A program made the translations under genes and the position numbers. Shown piece after piece: positions 26,601 through 33,276 of a DNA stretch of 64,000 nucleotides; position 1 is the stretch's first letter; every line of letters starts with the position of its first letter. The DNA is from Undibacterium sp. CCC3.4 (GTDB lineage: Bacteria; Pseudomonadota; Gammaproteobacteria; Burkholderiales; Burkholderiaceae_D): assembly GCF_034347425.1 (NCBI RefSeq), contig NZ_CP133779.1, forward strand, positions 3,534,001 to 3,598,000. The letters run 5' to 3'. A model generated the notes under the pieces. It had not been told where the DNA came from. It did no database searches and saw only the letters and a program-made list of their open reading frames with translations.

Positions 26601-28527
26601 CGACGACACTGCCAGTACCGAGGGTGCCGGCAGTGCTGCCAGCGCCAACCTGTAGCGTGCCGGCGCTGATCGTCGTGGTGCCGCTGTAAGTGTTGGCGGC
26701 GGTCAAAATGGCGGTGCCAATGCCATTTTGCAGTAATTTGCCAGTGCCGCTAATTTGGTTGGCGACGCTCAGGCTGTCGCTGCGATTGAAAGTGAGGCTG
26801 CCGTTATCGACGACACTGCCAGTACCGAGGGTGCCGGCAGTGCTGCCAGCGCCAACCTGCAGCGTGCCGGCGCTGATCGTCGTGGTGCCGCTGTAGGTAT
26901 TGTTACCGCCCAGGATGGCGGTGCCGCTGCCATTTTGTAGTAAATTGCCAGTGCCGCTGATTTGGTTGGCGACGCTCAGACTGTCGCTGCGATTGAAGAC
27001 GAGGCTGCTGTTATTGACGACATTGCCCGTGCCAAGGCTACCGATAGTAGTGCCATCGCCAACCTGCAAGGTACCGGCGCTGATTGTCGTGGTGCCGCTG
27101 TAAGTGTTGGCGTCAGCCAGAATGGTGGTGCCGCTACCAAGTTGCTTAAAGTCACCTGTGCCAATGATGGGATCGCTAAGCGTCGTGCTGTTATTGAGAT
27201 TGATCGCCAAAGTCGCATTGTTAGTGACGGTACCGACGCCTAACACACCAGTCGAACCGCCGTTGCCGACTTGCAGCGTACCGCCAGTGATGGTGGTGCC
27301 ATTATAGTCACCGATGATGTTGGGGGAGGTCAGGGTCGCAATGCCGGTACCGAGTTTGATCAGTGAACCACCGCTATTGCCCATGCCCACATTGATGTCG
27401 AGATCGCTGACGGCATCGCTGCCACGCGTGACGTCAAAGGTGATGGCGCTGGACCCATTCATATTGAGGTCGTTGGGCGAGGTGATGCTGTTTTTTGCGC
27501 CGCCATTAGTCTTGAAGATGATGCCTCGACCACCTTCGACCCAGTTGAGGGTGGCATTGCCGATGATGCTGCCACCACCATGGCTGTCAAAATTAAACGT
27601 GGTACTGAAGTCGTAGCGATTGGCACCACCGAAAGCATTGAGCAGCAAGCTGCTGCCGTTATTAATATTGATGCCGCTGCCGGAATAGTTGTTGACACCG
27701 TTGGTGTATAAGCCGAGCGAACCGGCATTGATATTGATCACCCCGGTGTAAGCGCTGGCATTGTTGAGAATGGTCAGGCCACTGCCGTTTTGATTGAGTG
27801 TGCCGCCGCCCCTGAGCTGATTGCCCATAGTATAGGTATCGCTACGCGCGAAGTTCAGTGTGCCGTTATTTTGAATGTTGCCGCGACCGAAAGTGCCGGA
27901 AGTCGCGTTGTTTCCCACTTGAACAATGCTGCCTGCGCCAATGGTGCTGGCACCGCTGAAGGTATTGGTGCCGCTCAAAATGATGGTCGAGGTTCCAGCG
28001 GTAGTCAGTGGGCCGGTGCCAGACAGCACAGAACCTATTGTCAGATTGCCGCCATTGGCGGTGATGAGGGTGCCGCCGGCCGACAGGCCTAAGGTCCCGC
28101 CCGTCAGTGTGTACGCCGTGTTGGAAGTTAAATTTCTGATATTGAGGGTGCCCGCCAGGGTGACCGTGTCACCGCCACCCGGCGCGGCGGCGGAAGCATT
28201 GAACACCGCATCATCGGTGCCGACATTGCTCCATGGTGCCCAGATGCTGCCGTTATACCATGTTGCCGTCGTGGTATCCCACGTTCCGCTGCCGCCTTGA
28301 CCAGCGGCGTTGCCACTGGCGTACCAAATCAGCGCAGTGGCATGTACCGTCGGGTACGCCGAGAGTAGCGCGAGACAGGCAATTTTCAGTTGCAAAGTGA
28401 AGCGAGATTGCGCTGGCGTCGCAGCGCTCGCCGCCCGTCTGCCTTTGCCATGGGATTTGGTATTTTCAGAAACTGCTACCGAGGTGCCTGTCATTGCATT
28501 CCATATCGAGCGAAATATCCGGTTCAT
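14680..28527 (-). CDS. Giant type V autotransporter adhesin (4615 residues)
   Basis: The N-terminus MNRIFRSIWNAMTGTSVAVSE is an extended signal-peptide region of type V proteins. It is followed by a hydrophobic core (about 45-60) and likely cleavage after VHA (63). The passenger (about 64-4330) consists almost entirely of autotransporter-associated beta-strand (PATR) repeats, recognisable by ANTYSGTTTISAGTL and SGTLTLSG motifs, and should form a very long beta-helix on the cell surface. The last about 275 residues, from HAWGRLLSTQ, are an autotransporter beta-barrel ending in the aromatic WHW expected for BamA recognition. AAGGATATGGT precedes the ATG. There is no obvious enzymatic domain, so adhesion or aggregation is the inferred role. 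No frameshift is seen across 13.8 kb. Confidence 0.93.
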   Translation of the reverse strand: MNRIFRSIWNAMTGTSVAVSENTKSHGKGRRAASAATPAQSRFTLQLKIACLALLSAYPTVHATALIWYASGNAAGQGGSGTWDTTTATWYNGSIWAPWSNVGTDDAVFNASAAAPGGGDTVTLAGTLNIRNLTSNTAYTLTGGTLGLSAGGTLITANGGNLTIGSVLSGTGPLTTAGTSTIILSGTNTFSGASTIGAGSIVQVGNNATSGTFGRGNIQNNGTLNFARSDTYTMGNQLRGGGTLNQNGSGLTILNNASAYTGVININAGSLGLYTNGVNNYSGSGININNGSSLLLNAFGGANRYDFSTTFNFDSHGGGSIIGNATLNWVEGGRGIIFKTNGGAKNSITSPNDLNMNGSSAITFDVTRGSDAVSDLDINVGMGNSGGSLIKLGTGIATLTSPNIIGDYNGTTITGGTLQVGNGGSTGVLGVGTVTNNATLAINLNNSTTLSDPIIGTGDFKQLGSGTTILADANTYSGTTTISAGTLQVGDGTTIGSLGTGNVVNNSSLVFNRSDSLSVANQISGTGNLLQNGSGTAILGGNNTYSGTTTISAGTLQVGAGSTAGTLGTGSVVDNGSLTFNRSDSLSVANQISGTGKLLQNGIGTAILTAANTYSGTTTISAGTLQVGAGSTAGTLGTGSVVDNGSLAFNRSDSLSVANQISGTGKLLQNGIGSAILTAANTYSGTTTISAGTLQVGAGSTAGTLGTGNVVNNSSLAFNRSDSLNVANQISGTGNLLQNGIGTAILAGANTYSGTTTISAGTLQVGAGSTAGTLGTGNVVNNSSLVFNRSDSLSVANQISSTGNLLQNGIGTAILTATNTYSGITTISAGTLQVGAGSTAGTLGTGNVVNNSSLAFNRSDSLSVANQISGTGNLLQSGIGTAILDGANTYSGTTTINAGTLQVGAGSTAGTLGTGNVINSSSLAFNRSDSLSVANQISGTGNLLQNGIGSAILTAANTYSGTTTISAGTLQIGAGSTTGTLGTGSVVDNGSLAFNRSDSLNVANQISGTGNLLQNGSGTTILSNSSANTYSGTTTISAGTLQVGAGSTAGTLGTGSVVDNGSLAFNRSDSLSVANQISGTGNLLQNGIGTAILTAANTYSGITTISAGTLQVGAGSTAGTLGTGNVVNNSSLAFNRSDSLSVANQISGTGNLLQNGIGTAILDGANTYSGTTTINAGTLQVGAGSTAGTLGTGNVINNSSLAFNRSNSLNVANQISGTGNLLQNGIGTAILDGANTYSGTTTISAGTLQVGAGSTAGTLGTGTVINNSSLAFNRSDSLNVANQISGTGNLLQSGIGTAILTAANTYSGITTISAGTLQVGAGSTAGTLGTGNVVNNSSLAFNRSDSLSVANQISGSGGVLQDGSGTTILSNTSPNTYSGPTTISAGTLQVGAGGTSGSLGTGAVTNNAALVLNRSDSASYANDIGGSGSLTQAGSGTSILSATNSYTGLTTVNAGTLQIGAGASSGSLGSGSVTNNASLAFNRSDTATVANAISGSGAVLQNGSGVTVLSAANTYSGATLLNQGTLRADIINAFGTNSALSANAGTTLDLAAYNQNIGSLAGSGNVSNSGASSALLNTGNNNASSTFAGTISDGSGGVALTKSGSGTQTLSGSNTYSGNTTIAAGTLAAGALNSLSSSSALSTVAGATLNVGGYNQSIAALSGSGGIVTNGGLTAAVLTTGTNNASSTYAGTIQNGSGALGLTKVGSGTQTLTAANSYSGVTSINAGTLQIGTGSSSGSLGSGAVINNASLIFNRSDSITLNNNISGTGSLTQNGSGTLILAAANSYTGATTLSRGVLSAAISNAFASSSGLTTNTAGSFDLAGFNQAIASLNGSGGTVTNSSSTAAVLSTGSANGTDNFAGVISDGVGQVSLSKLGSGTQTLSGSNTYSGSTAISAGTLAAAATNTLSSNSALNIASGAILDLGGFNQSVAALAGSGGSVTNNGLVAAVLTSGANNAASNFAGILQDGTASLALTKTGTGTLTLSGSSTYSGTTTITAGTLAAATNNAWSSNSAVSTVAGATLDLGGFNQTIASLVGSGGSVTNSGATGAALTMGGDNSSGTFAGILQDGSATTGLTKAGRGSLTLSGNNTYSGATTLNHGSLIAGVVNALGNNSALQTASGTTLDLGGYHQTLGSLSGTGGTVTNSGAASVVLTSGGNNTASQFAGDITDGTGTIALTKVGSATLSLSGTNTYSGATTISGGTLAAAAVNAFSNNSVVSTAAGATLDLGGFNQTIAALSGSAGTVTNSGASAAVLNTGGNNSSGSFAGTIKDGAASLALLKTGSGTLSLSAANTYSGGTTIQDGTLNLDFSAVGAPASNILAAGSALTLQNGTLVVTGRAGQNNGVIQSLSGTVNNSGSDAGTLKFIQNGALDIDLNLGALNPSSSTNFVGATGVTVGARFITSSSAGANNAQTQLGGGSLWNGVTFASIQSFGGINYVVALQAPVQTVYSDPAVGQVAIPNLAAGNALVSLVNGGTSQGPNYLTSSTTTIQSLLMLQSTAPTIVAMNHNSPSDTLVLGSNTSNSATGTIALANGAQALTVGQSPNQGVLTAGIAGPSTLNLSNASHTSVLSINSIISDNAAGGPVSLNVANSAAGTTVLAGNNNYTGTTRIGSGTLQVGAGGSSGSLGSGAVITDATLALNRSDAITLANAISGSGGLSQIGSGTTTLSGSNSYSGATAISAGTLRGGAANVLGSNSALSTVAGASLDVGGYDQAIGSLAGSAGTVTNSATAAATLSIGSDNSSTSFAGTIQDGTAAVALSKTGSGTLTLSATNTYSGATTISSGTISACALNAIGSNSALTTSSGTSLDLCGYKQTIASLAGSGGTVTNSGSNAALLITGSNNSNTSFSGVLSDGNSAVGLTKTGSGIQTLAGNSSYSGATTIISGSLAAAALNALSSNSAVTTQAGATLDVGGYDQTIASLSGSGGSVTNNGTTAANLTSGGDNHSSSFAGSIQDGTAALALTKTGSGKLTLSGTNTYSGATTIAAGSLVGAASNALSSNSHVSTAAGGTLDLGGFNQAIAALSGSAGTVTNSGASAAVLSLGGNQSSGSFAGIMQDGAASLALLKTGSGMQTLSAANNYSGGTTIQAGTLNLDFSAAGAPLTNILAAGSALILQDGTLLVTGRAGQNNGVIQTLSSTTNSIGAGTLKFNQNGALDIDLNLGALATNSTTNFVGATGATIGARFITSSSAGANDAQTQIGGGSLWNGVNFASIQNVAGINYVVALQTAAQNVYSDPAAGPVAIPNIPAGNAVVQLVNGGSASGQNYLASSTTTIQSLLMSQSTAPTVLAMNHNSPNDSLVIGSNTSNSTTGTIALANGAQALTIGQSPNQGVLTAGIAGPSTLNLSNASPTAVLSINSIISDNAAGGPVSLNVANTAAGTTVLAGNSSYTGTTTIGTGTLQVGAGGNSGSLGSGAVSDSGTLALNRSDALSLANAISGSGGVSQIGSGTTTLSGSNSYTGATSVSAGTLAAGAVNAFGSNSALSTAAGATVDLGGYNQTVGSLAGSGGSVTNSGSSPATLSSGGDNSSTIFAGTIQDGTAAVALSKTGSGTLTLTGTNTYSGATTVSSGTLAAGAVNAFGSNSAVSTAAGANLDLAGYNQSIGSLVGSGGNISNSGTAAALLTTGGNNATSNFAGTIADGVGIVAFSKTGSGTQTLSGSNTYTGTTTISAGTLAAGAVNAFGSNSAVSTGAGASLDLGGYNQAIGSLTGSGGSVTNSGSSPATLSSGGDNSSTAFAGTIQDGTAAVALSKTGSGTLTLAGTNTYSGATNVTAGTLSAGAAQALSPNSAVSIAGTASLDLGGFNQTIASLAGTGGNVTNSGLTAAVLSAGADNSSTSFAGSLIDGLGTVGLSKAGSGTLSLSGSNTYSGATTLTAGTLSATAANALSPHSAITLTSTSTLDLGGYNQLIGSLAGTGSVTNNGATAAQLSSGGDNSSSNFSGILSDGSAALGLAKVGSGTLTLSGANTYSGATTVSGGTLKACASNALGNNSALSTVAGASVDLCGFNQNVGSLAGSAGSITNTAAAAAELKLGNDNSSTSFAGSIADGAGTVAINKIGSGTTTLSGSNSYSGSTTINAGTLLAGAANTLSPASAYTVAAKAKLDLAGFNQTVASLSNSGTVSLLGSVAGTTLTVNGAYTGNGGTLQLGSNLSAAGVSDMLVLNGPTASASGKTTVQIVNLGGLGGLTSGNGIKVIAAQNGATTTAQTSKDAFALAGSTAVPLSVPGTMRASSAAVLAAVTTPHVDAGAYQYRLYAGDLSGAGQDWYLRSQLTAPAPSNPLAPSDPVTAPVTTYRIEVPLFAALAAQTRQADLSMLGNRSHRNGDDNQHTQSIDPLDAQARHAWGRLLSTQINSAQDGAVQQSSTGRLNGFQAGTDVYADKQLRGGVYVGKLDGNASVSGFAGGTTGLVGNTDIRSEYKGAYLTYTNTAAHYYLDAVLQSGTHHYSITPIGSMASNAKGSTLSTSLEAGWTLPISAGMTLEPQLQLIHQDVRFDDAAISGATVEQHNAAGWVTRAGLRLKGQTSTAIGVLQPDVSVNVYRANSGNSITRFVNLPSSTDIASSSGYTALELSAGFNLALNQQFSVYGHVDRLERTGQGHAGSTAASIGVLWHW
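18120..22847. repeat. Segmental repeat with 2364-bp offset inside the autotransporter gene
   Basis: Sequence at about 18120-20483 aligns with about 20484-22847 at a constant offset of 2364 bp (788 codons). The clearest proof is a unique non-PATR segment: the protein text ending NSPNDSLVIGSNTSNSTTGT (DNA about 18350-19250) recurs as NSPSDTLVLGSNTSNSATGT (about 20714-21614). Outer limits are approximate because all flanking units are related repeats. Confidence 0.75.
24394..27096. repeat. 13 tandem 207/213-bp units in the autotransporter gene
   Basis: Thirteen consecutive units encode 69 residues each (two encode 71), with the core GTTTISAGTLQVGAGSTAGT followed by LGTG, NNSSLAFNRSDSLSVANQIS and ILTAANTYS. 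The total of 2703 bp equals 13 x 207 plus 12. Units differ at only a few positions, while two following units (about 23980-24393) are clearly more diverged. All unit lengths are multiples of three, so gain or loss keeps the frame. Confidence 0.92.
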
Positions 28528-28916
28528 ACCATATCCTTTTTAAACTGAATGAAATGGCATCGGAGTGTTGCAAGAGCGCTGGCAAAGGTCCGCTGTCACG
28601 AAAATTTGAGTTTCTATTTTGGCGTAATGTGTTATCTATTACATACGCACTCGATGGCAAATTCAAGGATGGCCGACACCTCAACTTAATATATTTTTAA
28701 TATTCTCAAAAAAGCAACATTTTTTTTCCGCACGTCAATTGACTGAAAACAAGTGCGTACATAGGGGAAACTTTCGAGCTGAAATAGTGTTAGAAACCCA
28801 ATTTTTTTGAGAAACTTTAAGGGAATAACACGCATTCAGCGGCGCCGCCACTGCCGCATTGTGGTTGGCAGTGGCAAGCGTCGGCAGCTTGGATCAGGAG
28901 GGGGGAGGGGAGTAAC
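28528..28916. other. Non-coding region between livF and the autotransporter gene
   Basis: The right part holds a hairpin, GCCACTGCC (28847-28855) with GGCAGTGGC (28867-28875) and an 11-nt loop, just after the livF stop. It may end the liv transcript, although no T run follows on the minus strand. The left part (about 28600-28740) is AT-rich and must contain the promoter of the autotransporter gene. I could not assign a convincing -35/-10 pair. Confidence 0.5.
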
Positions 28917-29630
28917 TCAGCCGCCGAGGTAGGCGGCAATCACTTGTGGGTTATTGAGTAAGTTGGCACCGCTATCATGCAAAACAATGGCACCATTTTC
29001 CAGCACATACGCTTGGCTGGAAATTTTCAAAGCCTGACGGACATTTTGTTCGACCAGCAAGACCGTCAAACCGGCACGATTGATTTCCCCGATTACCCGG
29101 AAAATTTCCTGCACCATCAAGGGTGCCAAGCCCATCGATGGTTCGTCGAGCAGCAATACTTTCGGCCGTGCCATGAGCGCGCGCGCAATCGCCAGCATTT
29201 GCTGTTCGCCGCCAGAGAGATTGCCGGCCAAGCCGGTTGCGCGACTCTTGAGTACCGGAAATAAGCTCAGTACCCAATCGAGGTCAGCACTAATGGCCGC
29301 CTTATCGTTGCGGGTGTAGGCACCGAGCGCCAAATTTTCACTGACCGTCAGCGTGCCTAAGATTGCTCGTCCTTCTGCCACCTGGACCACGCCGCGCCTG
29401 ACGATGTGATGTGGCGCGAGCGTGCGCAAATCGCTTTCTTCCAACAGAATGCGTCCGGCCTGGGCGGCGATCAATCCTGAGATCGCCAGCAAGGTGGTGC
29501 TCTTGCCAGCCCCATTGGCACCAACCAAGGCGGTGATTTCACCTGGCATGAGCGCAAGTGAAATACCTTTGAGCGCTTCGATCTGACCGTAGGCGACGCG
29601 CAGTGCCTCTATGCGCAGTAAGGGCATCAT
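28917..29630 (-). CDS. livF: Branched-chain amino acid-type ABC transporter ATPase LivF
   Basis: The 237-residue protein is an ABC ATPase with intact motifs: Walker A GANGAGKSTT, signature LSGGEQQM, Walker B VLLLDEPSMGLAPL and switch histidine region LLVEQNV. It matches LivF, the second ATPase of high-affinity branched-chain amino acid importers. It is the last gene of livHMGF and overlaps livG by 4 bp. The substrate may be another amino acid or an amide; the family is broad. Confidence 0.9.
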   Translation of the reverse strand: MMPLLRIEALRVAYGQIEALKGISLALMPGEITALVGANGAGKSTTLLAISGLIAAQAGRILLEESDLRTLAPHHIVRRGVVQVAEGRAILGTLTVSENLALGAYTRNDKAAISADLDWVLSLFPVLKSRATGLAGNLSGGEQQMLAIARALMARPKVLLLDEPSMGLAPLMVQEIFRVIGEINRAGLTVLLVEQNVRQALKISSQAYVLENGAIVLHDSGANLLNNPQVIAAYLGG

Positions 29631-30388
29631 GCCGCATCCTCCCGACCCAGATAGGCTTCAATCACCAGCGGATCAGTGCGTATTTGCGCAGGTGGGCCTT
29701 CGGCAATGATTTTGCCGAAATTCAGTACGGCGATGCGATCGCATAATTCCATTACAAAACGCATATCGTGCTCGATCATGAAAATGGCAAAGCCGCGATC
29801 CCGGATGTTTCGTATTTCTGTCATCAATTCAGTTTTTTCTGCCGGATTCATGCCCGCTACCGGCTCATCGAGCAACAGCAATTTCGGTTGCGTCGCCAGA
29901 GCGCGGGCAAATTCGAGCTTGCGTTGCTCACCATACGACAAATTGTTAGCCAACAGCGCCGCCTTGTGATCGAGCTTGACCCAACTGAGTAATTCTAATG
30001 CGCGCTCGCGCGCCTGTCGTTCCGCGGCGCGGAATGAGGGTAGGCTAAACAGGAGACCGGCAACCCCATAATTCAAATGCGCATGCATGCCGACGACGAC
30101 GTTCTCCAATAAACTCATTTCCTTGAAGATACGGATATTTTGAAATGTCCGAGCAATCCCGAGGCCGGTAATCTGGTGCGGTGCGACCTGGCTCAGATCC
30201 TCACCATTGAAACTGATCATTCCGGCAGTCGGCCGCAGCAAGCCGGTGATCAAATTAACGATAGTCGTTTTACCGGCACCGTTGGGCCCGATCAAGCCGT
30301 AAATACTACCGACAGGCATGTTGAAACTGACATCTTGCAATACCTGCAAGCCGCCGAAATGTTTGCTGACTGAAGCTAATGCGAGCAT
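29627..30388 (-). CDS. livG: Branched-chain amino acid-type ABC transporter ATPase LivG
   Basis: The 253-residue ATPase has Walker A GPNGAGKTT, the LivG-typical GLGIARTFQNIRIFKEMSLLENV, signature LSYGEQRKLE and Walker B LLLLDEPVAGMNPAE. It pairs with LivF on the inner face of the permease. It directly follows livM with no gap and overlaps livF by 4 bp. Confidence 0.92.
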   Translation of the reverse strand: MLALASVSKHFGGLQVLQDVSFNMPVGSIYGLIGPNGAGKTTIVNLITGLLRPTAGMISFNGEDLSQVAPHQITGLGIARTFQNIRIFKEMSLLENVVVGMHAHLNYGVAGLLFSLPSFRAAERQARERALELLSWVKLDHKAALLANNLSYGEQRKLEFARALATQPKLLLLDEPVAGMNPAEKTELMTEIRNIRDRGFAIFMIEHDMRFVMELCDRIAVLNFGKIIAEGPPAQIRTDPLVIEAYLGREDAA

Positions 30389-31279
30389 TCAAGCTCCCTC
30401 TGACAAAGATTTTTTAGTGGCAGCACGCATAGCGCTGCGCCATTGCCGCAAGCGGGCCGGATCCCATATGCCCTTAGGTAAATACAGAATGACAATGATA
30501 AGAATGAGGCCGTTAGCAGCGAGCCGGTAATCTTTCAAACCATGCATGAGCTCGGGCAAAATGCTCAAAGTACTGCTGCCAATCAGCGGGCCGAGCAGGC
30601 TGGCCGTGCCACCGAACACGGCCATGGTTAAAATATCGACCGCATTTTCAAAACCGTAATTGCCCGGACCTATCGTGAACGTGTAATGGGCATTGAGGCC
30701 GCCAGCCAGCCCGGCGATCATGGCCCCGAGTACAAAGGCGAGCAGCTTATACGCGGCCACATTCACCCCCATCAGGCGAGCTGCGATCTCATCTTCTTTA
30801 ATCGCCTCAAACGCCCGACCGACCTTGGATGCGCGCAAGCGCGCCAACAACAGCAACACCAGCACCAAAGCCAACATGATGTGATACCACTCGGTTTTTA
30901 GCTCGATACCGTTCAAACCCATAGGGCCGCCGGTAAAATTCAAGTTGAGCACGATCACTCGCACCACTTCGCCGAAGCCCAAGGTTGCCATCGCCAGATA
31001 CACGCCCGACAGACGCAAGGTCGGAATACCGATCAGACACGCCACCAGCGCCGGTGCCGCTGCAGCGGCGGCCAGCGCGAGTGGAAATGGCAAGGCCGTC
31101 TGCATGGTAATCAGTGCGGCGGTATAGGCACCGATACCCATGAAGGCGGCATTCGCCAGCGACAACAAGCCGCAGGAAAGTGTCAGGTAAATCGACAGCG
31201 CCAGCAGAGCATTGATGCCTATGCCGAAAATCACGCTGCTGTAGATTGCCCAAAATCCATCAAACCATTCCGCCATCAT
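30389..31279 (-). CDS. livM: Branched-chain amino acid-type ABC permease LivM
   Basis: About 295 residues with eight or so membrane helices. Family motifs are LSCGLLSLANAAFMGIGAYTAAL near the N-terminus, LGFGEVVRVIVLN, and the cytoplasmic coupling segment RLMGVNVAAYKLLAFVLGA. It forms the translocation channel with LivH. The ATGATGG start overlaps the livH stop by 4 bp. Confidence 0.91.
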   Translation of the reverse strand: MMAEWFDGFWAIYSSVIFGIGINALLALSIYLTLSCGLLSLANAAFMGIGAYTAALITMQTALPFPLALAAAAAAPALVACLIGIPTLRLSGVYLAMATLGFGEVVRVIVLNLNFTGGPMGLNGIELKTEWYHIMLALVLVLLLLARLRASKVGRAFEAIKEDEIAARLMGVNVAAYKLLAFVLGAMIAGLAGGLNAHYTFTIGPGNYGFENAVDILTMAVFGGTASLLGPLIGSSTLSILPELMHGLKDYRLAANGLILIIVILYLPKGIWDPARLRQWRSAMRAATKKSLSEGA

Positions 31280-32160
31280 CCCGCCTTTCTTTCTGAAGTT
31301 TTGCCGAACATGCCGGCTGGCTTGAACAATAAGATTAAAAATAATAAACCGAAGGCGACGGCATCGCGAAAATCGCTGGACAGATACGCCACCGTCATGA
31401 CTTCGGCAAAGCCGAGGAACAGGCCACCGAGCAAGGCACCACGGATGTCACCCATGCCACCCAAGATGATGACGGCAATGCCCTTATGCAGCATCGGTTG
31501 CCCCATGAAGGGAGAAATCGCATTGAAAGACAGCCCGACCAGCACACCGGCCGCCCCACCGAGTGCCGCTGCGGCAAAAGAAGTGAGAAAAAACAAGCCC
31601 TCAACATTAATGCCGAGCAAATACGCGGCTTTCGGCGATTCGGCAATCGCCCGCAGCGCCCGCCCCAACTGCGTGCGGCGCATGACGAGCAGTAAGGCCA
31701 GCATCAAGACAAAAGAAATCACTACAATCGCCAGTTGCACTGCCGTTAAATGCACATTTCCTAAGCTAAAACTGTCTTCGGGGATCGTGCCGAAGGGGAA
31801 GCGTTGATTCTCTGCGCCGAACCAGCCTTGGGAAATATTCGTGATCATGATCGCCACGCCTATGGTCGCAATCATCGGCGCCAAATGCGGTGCCGAGCGC
31901 TTGCGTAACGGCCGCAGCACCAGAAAGTCGACCGCTACACCGATGCTGCCACAAGCGAGCATGGCCAACACCATCGCCAACCACAAGGACAGATGAAAAT
32001 AAGTGATCAGCAACAGCGCGATATAGCTGCCAAGCATGAAAATCGCACCATGCGACAAATTGATCACGCCGAGCACGCCGAAAATAAGAGTGAAGCCGAG
32101 CGCGAAGAGCGCGTACACGCTGCCTAGCGAGAGCGCATTGATCAGTTGTTGTTCGAACAT
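31276..32160 (-). CDS. livH: Branched-chain amino acid-type ABC permease LivH
   Basis: About 294 residues; first gene of the operon. LIFGVLGVINLSHGAIFMLGSY, a coupling region with RAIAESPKAAYLLGINVEG, and GGMGDIRGALLGGLFLGF are typical of LivH. The start MFEQQLINALSLGSVYALFALG at 32160 matches the family; the longer frame to 32196 does not. No binding-protein gene lies directly upstream; the likely partner is at 34257-35405 on the same strand, beyond two opposite-strand genes. Confidence 0.9.
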   Translation of the reverse strand: MFEQQLINALSLGSVYALFALGFTLIFGVLGVINLSHGAIFMLGSYIALLLITYFHLSLWLAMVLAMLACGSIGVAVDFLVLRPLRKRSAPHLAPMIATIGVAIMITNISQGWFGAENQRFPFGTIPEDSFSLGNVHLTAVQLAIVVISFVLMLALLLVMRRTQLGRALRAIAESPKAAYLLGINVEGLFFLTSFAAAALGGAAGVLVGLSFNAISPFMGQPMLHKGIAVIILGGMGDIRGALLGGLFLGFAEVMTVAYLSSDFRDAVAFGLLFLILLFKPAGMFGKTSERKAG

Positions 32161-32514
32161 GGTGTTCCAGACAGAGTAAGGGCGGACGTTACGCAATGAG
32201 CAAAATAATATTCTGCTGCATCATAGATAAACACGAATAATAATCAATAGGCAGCACCAATATACGCGCGAAAAACAACAATTGGGCGATCAGTAAACAT
32301 TCTTTTCGAGCAGCCGGCGCGTCTCGCTGGCACTCAGTGCGCTGTGTTTTGCCGTGTTTAGTACTAATCCCATTCATGTGATGTAAAAAATCAGACCTGT
32401 CTGATTTTCATGGCGATACCAACTGCGTATCGTAGATCAATGATGAAACAATCGAGTCCACGGCATGGATTGTTTTCATGGACGACGGAAAAACTCTAAT
32501 AGGATCACAAAACA
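32161..32514. other. Divergent promoter region livH / lipoprotein gene
   Basis: About 350 bp with no gene. Its main feature is the perfect 22-bp inverted repeat at 32387-32408, listed separately. The remainder is AT-rich in parts and should hold promoters for livH (left) and the lipoprotein gene (right). Confidence 0.5.
32387..32408. promoter_or_regulatory. Perfect inverted repeat, candidate operator
   Basis: AAAATCAGAC at 32387-32396 and GTCTGATTTT at 32399-32408 are exact inverted copies with a 2-bp spacer (CT). A spacer that short does not form a good RNA hairpin, so a protein-binding site is more likely. It lies about 106 bp before the lipoprotein ATG and about 227 bp before livH. The regulator is unknown. 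Confidence 0.55.
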
Positions 32515-33246
32515 ATGACTTTTTTTACCCCCAAAAACCTGCTCAAGCTCACCGCCATCATGGGCTCTGCCAGCTTGCTCGTCGCCTGTGGTGGTGGCGG
32601 TGGTGGCAACACCATAGACAGCCGCTTTCCTGTTGGCGAAGCTACCTATAATCTTTTAGATACTTACCAGCAGAAAAATTTGCGGATTACCGGCACGTCT
32701 GACCGGAATGGCTACTCGACTGGGCTGTCGGGCTCGGTCAATTGGTCGCAAGATGCGCTGCGTGCGCAATCTTACTTCAACGGCATCCCGGCGTGGGAAC
32801 AAAGCACCCGAGTCAGCGGCTCTATGTATGAGGGTAATTATTACCAGCAAGTGTATAACAACGTGATTCACTATGTGGATGGGCAACGCAAGCCGCTAGG
32901 CTACAGTGACGATAGAAACTATTGCGTAGTAACAAGTTCTGCGCCTATCCCTGAGTATTTACATCCGGGTGAGGGCCTTGTGTATGCAAATTACCGCTGT
33001 TACAGCGATGCCAGCATGCGCTATCAGACCGGCACGCTGAGCAGCAGCTATGTACTCGGTGACGGGCCCTCACTGTTCGAAGCCAACTTGGCACATATCG
33101 AAACCTTCAACAAAATCGGCCAGGGTGCCCCCGATGTGACGCAAACCAATTACGTGATCAATTTATCTGGCGACACTTACTTCGATTCCGTCACCATCAA
33201 TCGGCACGAGGATCGTTACAACGCATCGATCGTGTACGCGCCTTGA
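32515..33246 (+). CDS. Hypothetical lipoprotein
   Basis: The 243-residue protein has a lipoprotein signal peptide with lipobox LVAC (Cys25) followed by a glycine run GGGGGG, a spacer frequent in outer-membrane lipoproteins of this bacterial group. The mature part is rich in Tyr, Ser and Asn and looks beta-structured, with several aromatic-rich strands (SGSMYEGNYYQQVYNNVIHY). No domain is recognised. AGGAT precedes the ATG. It stands alone between livH and the carbonic anhydrase gene, and a hairpin follows it. Confidence 0.8.
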   Translation: MTFFTPKNLLKLTAIMGSASLLVACGGGGGGNTIDSRFPVGEATYNLLDTYQQKNLRITGTSDRNGYSTGLSGSVNWSQDALRAQSYFNGIPAWEQSTRVSGSMYEGNYYQQVYNNVIHYVDGQRKPLGYSDDRNYCVVTSSAPIPEYLHPGEGLVYANYRCYSDASMRYQTGTLSSSYVLGDGPSLFEANLAHIETFNKIGQGAPDVTQTNYVINLSGDTYFDSVTINRHEDRYNASIVYAP

Positions 33247-33276
33247 TGGTGAGTCGTAGGGTGGCTGCAGCTTAAG

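Noticed and set aside
24394..27096. Regular ~207-bp repeats as a possible CRISPR array
   Set aside because: Units are contiguous, 207-213 bp, without unique spacers, and lie in frame in a coding region; no cas genes are nearby.
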